Source: JAWPNA01 sp045402695 | GTDB taxonomy: Bacteria; Acidobacteriota; Polarisedimenticolia; JACPZX01; DASXTC01 | Direction: 5' to 3' | Length of the DNA stretch: 5,262 nucleotides | NCBI GenBank assembly: GCA_045402695.1 | Contig: JAWPNA010000409.1 | Coordinates: 1-5,262, forward strand | Shown here: positions 1 to 5,262 of the stretch, in pieces | Numbering within the stretch: the stretch's first letter is position 1 | Layout of the letters: the number at the start of each line of letters is the position of its first letter | Notes under the pieces: model-generated | Database searches by the model: none | Seen by the model: the letters and a program-made list of their open reading frames with translations, nothing else | What the model was told of the DNA's origin: nothing | Program-made: the position numbers and the translations under genes

Positions 1-1714
1 GATCGTGCTCAACAAGATGGATCGCGAGCGCGCCTCCTTCACGCGGAGCCTCGAGTCGGTGCAGGCGGCCTTCGGCCGCGGCGCGATCCCCATCCAGATC
101 CCGATCGGCCAGGAGAAGGACTTCTCGGGAGTCGTCGACCTGATCAAGATGAAGGCCCTGACCTGGTCCCACGACGGGTCGGGCAGGGCCGCCGACGGCC
201 CCATCCCGAACGATCTGGAGACTCAGGCCACGGCGGCGCGCGAGCGGCTGGTCGACGCCGTCGCCGAGAACGATGACAGATTGATGGAGACCTATCTCGA
301 TGCCGGTACCTTGTCGGACGATGAGCTGCTGGCGGGCCTGACGAAGGCCGTGACGGGCCGGCGGTTGTTTCCGATCCTGTGCTCGGCGGCGACGCTGAAC
401 ATGGGCGCGCAATCGCTGCTCGACGCGGTGGTGAGGTATCTGCCGGCCCCCGCCGGCCGCGGCGAGGCGCGAGGCAAGGACGCGGCGGGCAACCCCGTCT
501 CGCGCGGCCCGAGCGACTTAGAGCCGTTCTCGGCCTACGTCTACAAGACGATCGTGGATCCCTTTGCCGGCAAGATCACCTACTTTCGCGTCTATTCTGG
601 GGTTCTCAAGGCCGACTCCACCATCTACAACGCCACGAGGAGCGAGGCGGAGCGCGTCGGCCAGGTGGACCTGGTGGCCGGCAAGACCATCACTCCCATC
701 GCCGAGATCCATGCCGGCGACATTGGAGCGGTGGCGAAGCTCAAGGCCACACAGACGGGCGACACTCTCGTCTCGGACAAGGCGCACATCATCGAGCTGC
801 CCAAAGTCTCCTTTGCCGAGCCCGCGATCTCATGGGCGATCGAGCCGAAGAGCCGGGGCGACGAGGAGAAGCTCTCGGCGGCGCTGCACAAGCTGCTGGA
901 CACCGACCCGATGCTGCGGGTCAACCGCGATACGCAGACCAAGGAGATGCTGATCTCGGGATCGGGGCAGGAGCACGTCGAGGTGGCCGTCGCCCGCCTC
1001 AAGCGGAGCGGCGTGGAGTGCACGCTGAAGCTCCCCAAGATCCCGTATCGCGAGACGATCACCAGGGCCGTGAAGTACGTCGAGTACACCCACAAGAAGC
1101 AGACCGGCGGCGCGGGACAGTACGCCCGCGTGTTCATCGATCTGGAGCCCCTGAGGGACGGCACGCGCTACGAGTTCGTGGACAAGATCGTCGGGGGGGT
1201 CATCGATCAGAGCTTTCGTCCCAGCGTGGACAAGGGGGTCCAATCGAAGATGTCCGAGGGAGTCATCGCCGGCTATCCCGTGGTCGGCGTGCGCGTGTCG
1301 CTCGTGGACGGCAAGACCCACCCGGTGGACAGCAAGGACATCGCCTTCCAAGTTGCCGGCCGTGAAGCCTTCAAGAAGGCTGTGGTGGACGCCGGACCCA
1401 CACTGCTCGAGCCGATCATGAACGTGGAGGTCGTGATCCCCGAGGAGTCGTACGGCGATATTCTGGGGGACCTCAACAGCCGCCGCGGCCGCGTTCAGGG
1501 AATGGACTCCAAAGCCGGCAACAGCATCATCAAAGCCCAGGGGCCGATGGCCGAGATGCTGAGCTATTCCGCGACGCTGAACTCGATCACGGGCGGGCGG
1601 GGCGAATACCACATGGAGGCGTCGCACTACGACGAGGTCCCGGTCCACCTGCGCGAGAAGATCATCCACGATGCCCGGGCCGCGGCCTCCAAGGATGAAG
1701 AGCCCGAGGCATGA
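1..1714 (+). CDS. fusA: Elongation factor G-like translational GTPase (EF-G2-type), 5'-truncated by window edge
   Basis: This is the C-terminal ~570 residues of an EF-G family GTPase, which drives or assists tRNA-mRNA translocation on the ribosome. The reading frame begins at base 2 (I-V-L-N-K-M-D), so the window opens at the G4 motif NKMD. The P-loop, switch I and switch II lie upstream, about 140 residues if the protein has the usual ~700. In window numbering: rest of the G domain with G' insertion to ~165 (G5-like CSAA), domain II ~174-274, domain III ~275-343, domain IV from PKIPYRETI (345-353), and domain V from ~471 (PIMNVEVVIPEE, then NSRRGR). The domain IV tip histidine is kept (H440, THPVDS). 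Domain III reads GSGQEHVEV (320-328) instead of canonical GMGELHLEI. DRERASF after NKMD, the HKKQTGG segment and SHYDEVP near the end resemble EF-G paralogues (EF-G2-like) more than str-operon FusA. The downstream neighbour is asnS, not tuf, which also favours a paralogue. The GTG at base 5 is an internal valine, not a start. The acidic tail ends in a stop that overlaps the asnS start. Family is near certain; whether it is the housekeeping FusA is not. Confidence 0.93.
   Translation, partial: IVLNKMDRERASFTRSLESVQAAFGRGAIPIQIPIGQEKDFSGVVDLIKMKALTWSHDGSGRAADGPIPNDLETQATAARERLVDAVAENDDRLMETYLDAGTLSDDELLAGLTKAVTGRRLFPILCSAATLNMGAQSLLDAVVRYLPAPAGRGEARGKDAAGNPVSRGPSDLEPFSAYVYKTIVDPFAGKITYFRVYSGVLKADSTIYNATRSEAERVGQVDLVAGKTITPIAEIHAGDIGAVAKLKATQTGDTLVSDKAHIIELPKVSFAEPAISWAIEPKSRGDEEKLSAALHKLLDTDPMLRVNRDTQTKEMLISGSGQEHVEVAVARLKRSGVECTLKLPKIPYRETITRAVKYVEYTHKKQTGGAGQYARVFIDLEPLRDGTRYEFVDKIVGGVIDQSFRPSVDKGVQSKMSEGVIAGYPVVGVRVSLVDGKTHPVDSKDIAFQVAGREAFKKAVVDAGPTLLEPIMNVEVVIPEESYGDILGDLNSRRGRVQGMDSKAGNSIIKAQGPMAEMLSYSATLNSITGGRGEYHMEASHYDEVPVHLREKIIHDARAAASKDEEPEA
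1711..1714 (+). promoter_or_regulatory. ATGA stop-start overlap coupling the EF-G-like gene to asnS
   Basis: The asnS ATG (1711-1713) overlaps the TGA stop of the upstream gene (1712-1714). No well-spaced Shine-Dalgarno sequence is visible: GAGG at 1706-1709 is only one base from the ATG, and AAGGA at 1691-1695 is 15 bases away. Ribosomes finishing the upstream gene therefore probably reinitiate here. This arrangement implies one transcript carrying both genes. Confidence 0.75.
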
Positions 1715-3009
1715 GCCGGGACCACGTCCTCATCGGCGACCTCCAGCGGCACGAGGGTGAGTCGGTCGCCCTTCGAGGGTGGGTCTACCACAAGAGGGAC
1801 ATCGGCAAGATCCGCTTTTTGGTGATGCGCGACGGCTCCGGCTACGTGCAGGGCGTGGTCACGGCCAAGGAGGTTCCCGCGCACGTGTTCGAGACGGCCG
1901 GAGCCCTGACGCAGGAGTCCTCTTTCGAGATGCGGGGCACGGTGCGTAGAGAGCCCCGCGCTCCCGGCGGATATGAGATCAACGTCACGGCGCTCGCGTC
2001 CTACCACGTCGCCGCGGATTACCCGATTTCCCCCAAGGAACACGGGATCGACTTCCTGATGGACAACCGACACCTGTGGCTGAGGTCCTCACGGCCGCAC
2101 GCCATCCTGAAGATCAGAGACGAGGTGTGCCAGGCGATCCGGGACTTCTTTCACGATCGCGGATTCGTCCTGATCGACTCGCCGATCTTCACGCCGGCCG
2201 CATGCGAAGGGACCTCCACGCTCTTCGAGACGGACTACTTCGGAGAAAAGGCATACCTCACCCAGTCGGGGCAGCTCTACCTCGAGCCGGCCTGCATGGC
2301 GTTCGGAAAGGTGTACTGCTTCGGGCCGACGTTCCGCGCCGAGAAGTCCAAGACGCGCCGGCACCTCACCGAGTTCTGGATGGTGGAGCCGGAGGTGGCC
2401 TTCATGGAACTGCCCGGCCTGCTTGATCTGGCCGAGGAGTTCGTCGCCTACATCGTGGCGAGGGTCCTTGACCGACGGCGCGAGGAGCTCAAGGTGCTGG
2501 AGCGGGACGTATCGAAGCTTGAGGCGGTGGGTCGTCCCTTCCCGAGAATGACCTATGACGAGGCTGCGGCGCTGCTGAAACAGAAGGGGGCGGATTTTCA
2601 ATACGGCGACGACCTGGGCGGCACCGACGAGACAGTCCTCTCTCAGATGCACGCCGCCCCGCTGATGGTCACGCACTATCCCGCCTCGGTCAAGGCGTTC
2701 TACATGCAGCCCGACGCGCGGTCGCCCGATAAAGCCCTGTGCGTCGATGTCCTGGCGCCCGAGGGGTACGGAGAGATCATCGGTGGCAGCCAGCGCATTC
2801 ATGACTATGATCTCCTTCTGGGGCGGATCCGGGAGCACGGACTGCCGGAAGAGGCCTTCAAGTGGTACCTGGAGATCCGGAAATACGGGACAGTCCCGCA
2901 CTCCGGGTTCGGTATGGGAATCGAGCGCACGGTGACCTGGCTCTGCGGCGTGCACCACTTGCGCGAGTGCATCCCGTATCCCCGGACGCTCAGCCGTATC
3001 TACCCGTAG
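1711..3009 (+). CDS. asnS: Asparaginyl-tRNA synthetase (AsnRS, class IIb)
   Basis: This cytosolic enzyme ligates asparagine to tRNA-Asn using ATP. The 432 residues are complete and near the length of compact AsnRS enzymes (about 430-440). An N-terminal OB-fold anticodon-binding domain covers roughly residues 8-105 (LRGWVYHKRDIGKIRFLVMRD). The class II catalytic core follows. Motif 1 falls around 145-162, with SPIFTP then AACEGTSTLFETDYFG. Motif 2 starts at FRAEKSKTRRHLTEF (208-222), with R209 the ATP-binding arginine. Motif 3 is GFGMGIERT (399-407), with R406. FRAE...RHLTEFWMVEPE and the ACEGTSTLF stretch mark AsnRS rather than AspRS, which would carry FRDE/FRAEE and different flanks. The KSKTRRHLTEF form resembles the Thermus and archaeal AsnRS type more than E. 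coli AsnRS, which I recall as having NSNTSRHLAEF. The start at 1711 overlaps the upstream stop and gives a standard N-terminus. No key residue appears to be missing. A GC hairpin begins five bases after the TAG stop. Confidence 0.97.
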   Translation: MSRDHVLIGDLQRHEGESVALRGWVYHKRDIGKIRFLVMRDGSGYVQGVVTAKEVPAHVFETAGALTQESSFEMRGTVRREPRAPGGYEINVTALASYHVAADYPISPKEHGIDFLMDNRHLWLRSSRPHAILKIRDEVCQAIRDFFHDRGFVLIDSPIFTPAACEGTSTLFETDYFGEKAYLTQSGQLYLEPACMAFGKVYCFGPTFRAEKSKTRRHLTEFWMVEPEVAFMELPGLLDLAEEFVAYIVARVLDRRREELKVLERDVSKLEAVGRPFPRMTYDEAAALLKQKGADFQYGDDLGGTDETVLSQMHAAPLMVTHYPASVKAFYMQPDARSPDKALCVDVLAPEGYGEIIGGSQRIHDYDLLLGRIREHGLPEEAFKWYLEIRKYGTVPHSGFGMGIERTVTWLCGVHHLRECIPYPRTLSRIYP

Positions 3010-3013
3010 TCCT

Positions 3014-3029
3014 GGCGGCCGTCGCCGCC
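3014..3029 (+). other. GC-only hairpin immediately downstream of asnS stop
   Basis: GGCGGC (3014-3019) and GCCGCC (3024-3029) form a perfect 6-bp all-GC stem with a 4-base loop (CGTC). T3013 and G3030 can add a wobble pair. It lies 4 bases past the asnS stop. No T-tract follows, so it is not a classical intrinsic terminator. It could attenuate readthrough into the HAD gene, or protect the 3' end of an asnS transcript. In GC-rich DNA a short stem like this can also arise by chance. Confidence 0.35.
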
Positions 3030-3047
3030 GACATCGCCCCATAGGGT

Positions 3048-3063
3048 GAGGAGGCGAGGAGGC
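3048..3063 (+). promoter_or_regulatory. Tandem duplicated Shine-Dalgarno octamer upstream of the HAD phosphatase gene
   Basis: The octamer GAGGAGGC occurs twice back to back (3048-3055 and 3056-3063). Each copy contains AGGAGG, the full complement of the 16S rRNA 3' end. The second AGGAGG (3057-3062) stands 7 bases from the ATG at 3070, which is ideal spacing and fixes that start. The first (3049-3054) is 15 bases away and probably too far to direct initiation at this ATG. Confidence 0.8.
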
Positions 3064-3069
3064 TAGTCG

Positions 3070-3966
3070 ATGGGAATCCACCGTACGACCGTTCATGACG
3101 TGATCGAGCACTGCGGGCGCCTCGCCAGGGAGGCGCACCGCCTCCGGCCCGATCAGCACCAGCTCGCCGCTTTCGACGCTGACGGGACTTTGTGGGGGCC
3201 CGACGTGGCCGAGCTGTTGTGGGAGCGGCTGGTCTCATCGAGAGCGCTCACCCCCGCCGCCGCGGCGCCGGTGGCGCGGGCACTCAGGCAGTGCGGGGAG
3301 GAGCCCTCACGCGACCCGTTTCGTGACTACCCAGTACTGGAGGCACTCTTCCGTTCAGGCCGTTGCGCCGAGGAAACGATGGCGCGCGTGATGCTTCAAG
3401 GACTGGCGGGCCTGCGCGAGGAGGACCTGTACGACCACGCGCGCGCGGCGATCGCGGCGGCCTCGGAGCTGCAGGAAGCACGCATCGCGGGGACCCGGAG
3501 GATGCTCACCGAGATGCGGGCTCTGGGATACCGCGTGATCGTCGTGTCGGCGTCCCCCCGCTGGGTGGTCGAGGTGGCCGTGGAGCCGCTCGGCGTAACA
3601 AGTGAAGACATCCTCGCCGGGCAGGTAGCCGTGGTGGAGGGGACTCTCACTGACGGGATCCTGGAGCCGCTTCCTTACGGCAAGGGGAAGATCCAGGCGA
3701 TTCTGCGGCGATTCGGGTCGGTGCCTCGCGTGGCGCTCGGCAATGCACTGTCGGACCTGGCGATGCTGGAGGCGACCAGTCACCTGAGGGTCCTGGTCAA
3801 CCCCACGGAGGAACTCCTCTCGGCGTGCGAGAAAATACATGGGACCACATGGTCCATGGGGCTGCTGGGCGTGGCGGCACAGGCGGGCAAGCGGGCCGCG
3901 GTGGCGAACGCCGGGGCTCTCACCACTGCGCCGCACCAGCCGAAGCGGCCGCGCGCGACGACGTAA
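3070..3966 (+). CDS. HAD-superfamily (HAD-IB / SerB-like) phosphatase
   Basis: This is a predicted cytosolic Mg2+-dependent phosphatase of 298 residues; no signal peptide or membrane segment is visible. The four HAD motifs are present in order. Motif I is F35-D36-A-D38-G-T-L-W, giving the nucleophile D36 and the general acid D38. Motif II is the serine in VVSASPRW (S160). Motif III is a lysine in YGKGK (K205 or K207). Motif IV is GNALSD (224-229), with D229 as a likely metal ligand. Residues ~45-150 form a mostly helical cap inserted between motifs I and II, the C1-cap layout of the HAD-IB group that includes phosphoserine phosphatase. Substrate is not predictable: DADGTLW and SASPRW differ from typical SerB (DxDST, SGGF), so I do not call it serB. 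Motif IV has Asn in place of the commoner Asp at its second position, as some SerB-like relatives do. The last ~35 residues are an Ala/Pro/basic tail that looks disordered. The start is set by an AGGAGG 7 bases upstream. The gene follows asnS by 60 bases and could share its transcript. Confidence 0.87.
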   Translation: MGIHRTTVHDVIEHCGRLAREAHRLRPDQHQLAAFDADGTLWGPDVAELLWERLVSSRALTPAAAAPVARALRQCGEEPSRDPFRDYPVLEALFRSGRCAEETMARVMLQGLAGLREEDLYDHARAAIAAASELQEARIAGTRRMLTEMRALGYRVIVVSASPRWVVEVAVEPLGVTSEDILAGQVAVVEGTLTDGILEPLPYGKGKIQAILRRFGSVPRVALGNALSDLAMLEATSHLRVLVNPTEELLSACEKIHGTTWSMGLLGVAAQAGKRAAVANAGALTTAPHQPKRPRATT

Positions 3967-4003
3967 GGTCGGGGCGGGCCTGCGCATGAAGCCGGCTTCG
4001 ACC
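3967..4003 (+). terminator. Possible terminator-like hairpin after the HAD gene (no T-tract)
   Basis: Starting on the base after the HAD TAA, 3967-3979 can pair with 3991-4003: GGTCG with CGACC, two G-T wobbles, then GCGGGC with GCCGGC containing one G-G mismatch. The loop is 11 bases. The stem is strong, but what follows (ACCCATGTCT) is not T-rich, so a classical Rho-independent terminator is not established. Its position between a stop codon and a promoter-like sequence fits a transcription-unit boundary. Confidence 0.35.
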
Positions 4004-4005
4004 CA

Positions 4006-4030
4006 TGTCTCAGCTCCTTCCTCCGAGACA
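4006..4030 (+). repeat. 6-base inverted repeat overlapping the putative rimO -35 element
   Basis: TGTCTC (4006-4011) and GAGACA (4025-4030) are perfect inverted copies separated by 13 bases, mostly pyrimidines. The right arm is the same hexamer proposed as the rimO -35 element, so this could be an operator half-site pair. Six-base arms can easily occur by chance, so a role is only a suggestion. Confidence 0.3.
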
Positions 4031-4053
4031 GGGCCGTCCGGAAAGGCTAGAAT
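4025..4053 (+). promoter_or_regulatory. Sigma70-like promoter candidate for rimO, predicting a leaderless transcript
   Basis: GAGACA (4025-4030, 4 of 6 to TTGACA) and TAGAAT (4048-4053, 5 of 6 to TATAAT) are separated by exactly 17 bases. The expected transcription start, about 6-9 bases past the -10, falls at ~4059-4062, on or just before the rimO ATG at 4062. There is no usable Shine-Dalgarno: the nearest purine run, GAAAGG (4041-4046), is 15 bases from the ATG. A TANNNT box about 8 bases before the start codon, with no ribosome site, is the usual picture of leaderless genes in GC-rich bacteria. Confidence 0.5.
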
Positions 4054-4061
4054 CTCTCGCC

Positions 4062-5262
4062 ATGATCACCGTCGGGCTCGTATCTTTGGGCTGCGCCAAG
4101 AACCTCGTGGACAGCGAGGTGATGCTTGGGCATCTGCGCCGCCGCGGGTTCCACATCACGATGGACCCCGAGCGGGCCGACGTGGTGGTGGTCAACACCT
4201 GCGGCTTTCTCCAGGCCGCCAAGGACGAAGGGTACGAGACGATCCGCGGGCTGGCGCGCCTCAAGCAGGACGGGCGGCTGCGCCGCCTGGTGGTGGCCGG
4301 CTGCATGGTGCAGCGCTTCGCCCCCGAGATGAAGGCCACCCTGCCCGAGGTGGACCGGTTCCTGGGGCTCAATGACGTCGAGCAGGTGGCCTCGGCCTGC
4401 GACCTCGCGCTGGAGTCTTTTGTCCCCGATCTCGGCCCGGCTACGTACCTGCCGGGGGCGGATGCGCCCCGGATGCTCGCCACCAGGGGGGCCTCGGCCT
4501 ATCTCAAGATCGCCGAAGGGTGTGACAATCCTTGCGCCTTCTGCATCATCCCGAAGATCCGCGGGGCGTTTCGATCGCGTCCGATCGAGTCGCTGGTGCG
4601 CGAAGCCGAGACGCTCGCAGCCTCGGGAGTGCGCGAGCTGAACCTGATCGCTCAGGACTCCACGTCCTACGGATCCGACATCGGCGAGGCAGGCGGGCTG
4701 CCGGCGCTGCTTCGCGCGCTGGACGGCGTCACGAGCCTCCGCTGGATCCGCCTCCTCTACGCCTATCCCAGCAAGGTCACCACACGTCTGATGGACGCGA
4801 TGGCGGAGACGGAGCGCGTCTGCAAGTACATCGACATTCCGCTGCAGCACGCCAGCAAGCGGGTGCTGGCGCGGATGCGCCGGGGTGGCAGCCGCGAGTC
4901 GTTCCTGAGGATGCTGGAGGAGTTCCGGCGTCGCATGCCCGGCATGTCGCTTCGCACCACGCTCATCGTGGGCTTTCCAGGGGAAGCCGAGGAGGATGTG
5001 GCGGAATTGCTCCGGTTCGTCTCCGAGGCCGAATTCGATCACCTGGGCGTCTTCACCTACTCCCACGAGCCCGGCACGGCGTCGCACGACCTGCCCGACA
5101 ACGTCACGGCTGAGGAGAAGGAGGCGCGCCGCGCGCGCGTGATGGAGCTGCAGCAGGAGATCTCGCTGCGCAAGTACTCCGCGCGCGTGGGCACGACGGC
5201 GGAAGTGATGATCGAGGCGGGACCCGACGACCGGCAACGAACCTTCCGGGCGCGCGCTTCAT
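4062..5262 (+). CDS. rimO: Ribosomal protein S12 methylthiotransferase RimO, 3'-truncated by window edge
   Basis: RimO is a radical-SAM enzyme that adds a methylthio group to the beta carbon of a conserved aspartate (Asp89 in E. coli) of ribosomal protein S12, near the decoding centre. The frame is open from ATG 4062 to the window end (400 full codons plus one base); RimO is usually ~430-450 residues, so roughly 30-50 are missing. The N-terminal MTTase domain (~2-100) has the three cysteines for the auxiliary 4Fe-4S cluster: C11 (LGCAKN), C47 (NTCGF) and C81 (AGCM). The radical-SAM motif is C154-x3-C158-x2-C161 in EGCDNPCAFCIIPKIRG. Also seen are LIAQDST (195-201), IPLQHAS (from 259), GFPGE (304-308) and FTYSHEPGT. 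A C-terminal TRAM domain begins near 375 and is cut off. SLGCAKNLVDSE and FTYSHEPGT mark RimO rather than MiaB or MtaB. Position 4062 gives the standard short N-terminus. An in-frame ATG at 4005 would add 19 residues but has no ribosome-binding site and lies upstream of the predicted transcription start. Confidence 0.96.
   Translation, partial: MITVGLVSLGCAKNLVDSEVMLGHLRRRGFHITMDPERADVVVVNTCGFLQAAKDEGYETIRGLARLKQDGRLRRLVVAGCMVQRFAPEMKATLPEVDRFLGLNDVEQVASACDLALESFVPDLGPATYLPGADAPRMLATRGASAYLKIAEGCDNPCAFCIIPKIRGAFRSRPIESLVREAETLAASGVRELNLIAQDSTSYGSDIGEAGGLPALLRALDGVTSLRWIRLLYAYPSKVTTRLMDAMAETERVCKYIDIPLQHASKRVLARMRRGGSRESFLRMLEEFRRRMPGMSLRTTLIVGFPGEAEEDVAELLRFVSEAEFDHLGVFTYSHEPGTASHDLPDNVTAEEKEARRARVMELQQEISLRKYSARVGTTAEVMIEAGPDDRQRTFRARAS

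Noticed and set aside
5..7. GTG at base 5 as the start of the EF-G-like protein
   Set aside because: It encodes the valine directly before the conserved NKMD motif in the middle of the GTPase domain. The gene clearly continues upstream of the window.
379..1365. 328-codon plus-strand frame inside the EF-G-like gene
   Set aside because: An out-of-frame shadow with an Arg/Gly-rich, low-complexity translation; the true frame has clear EF-G homology.
830..1669. 279-codon minus-strand open frame opposite the EF-G-like gene
   Set aside because: It lies entirely antisense to EF-G domains III-V. Composition is His/Arg/Asp-biased and no motif is visible.
2089..3159. 356-codon minus-strand open frame opposite asnS
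   Set aside because: It covers the AsnRS catalytic motifs antisense and runs across the intergenic gap into the HAD gene. There is no domain signature; typical of high-GC shadow frames.
3839..3857. Imperfect palindrome ATGG(G)ACCA-CA-TGGTCCAT
   Set aside because: It lies within conserved-frame HAD coding sequence, has a one-base bulge, and no promoter or gene boundary is nearby; likely coincidental.
4047..5237. 396-codon minus-strand open frame opposite rimO
   Set aside because: The plus strand carries all RimO motifs. The antisense frame is a shadow of strong GC bias at third codon positions; its translation is Arg/His/Leu-rich with no recognisable domain.
1..5262. tRNA, rRNA, CRISPR, insertion sequence or phage signatures
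   Set aside because: I looked for tRNA-like cloverleaf ends, regularly spaced repeats, terminal inverted repeats and transposase motifs on both strands, and saw none. Nearly all bases are explained by four housekeeping-type genes.

Overview
The window is a GC-rich (by eye about two thirds G+C), densely coded bacterial stretch with every gene on the + strand. The order is: an elongation factor G-like gene cut off at its 5' end, an asparaginyl-tRNA synthetase gene (asnS), a HAD-superfamily phosphatase gene, and a rimO gene (ribosomal protein S12 methylthiotransferase) cut off at its 3' end. Three of the four genes serve the ribosome or translation. The organism is clearly a bacterium, shown by RimO, a bacterial-type EF-G and strong Shine-Dalgarno sequences. 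The high GC content, the compact Thermus/archaeal-style AsnRS and the EF-G2-like factor fit a GC-rich soil or sediment lineage such as Acidobacteria or a related uncultured phylum. I cannot fix the phylum from the sequence alone.

Layout: bases 1-1714 hold the C-terminal ~570 residues of the EF-G-like protein, starting just before the NKxD guanine-specificity motif. Its stop codon overlaps the asnS start (ATGA, 1711-1714), so the two genes are almost certainly cotranscribed and translationally coupled. asnS ends at 3009. A 60-base gap follows, holding a GC-only hairpin and a tandemly duplicated Shine-Dalgarno octamer in front of the HAD phosphatase gene (3070-3966). The next gap (3967-4061) holds an imperfect hairpin directly after the HAD stop, a 6-base inverted repeat, and a promoter-like -35/-10 pair. 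The -10 lies so close to the rimO ATG (4062) that rimO may be transcribed as a leaderless mRNA. rimO then runs off the right edge after 400 complete codons.

Functionally, the EF-G-like factor would act in translocation or a related ribosome GTPase step, AsnRS supplies Asn-tRNA, and RimO modifies the S12 loop next to the decoding centre. The HAD enzyme looks like a cytosolic small-molecule phosphatase with no visible functional link to the others. I saw no RNA genes, mobile elements, CRISPR arrays or attachment sites. There is no gene-free stretch over 100 bases. I did not find a clearly new biological system; the most checkable points concern the gene-start signals and the unusual EF-G motif.
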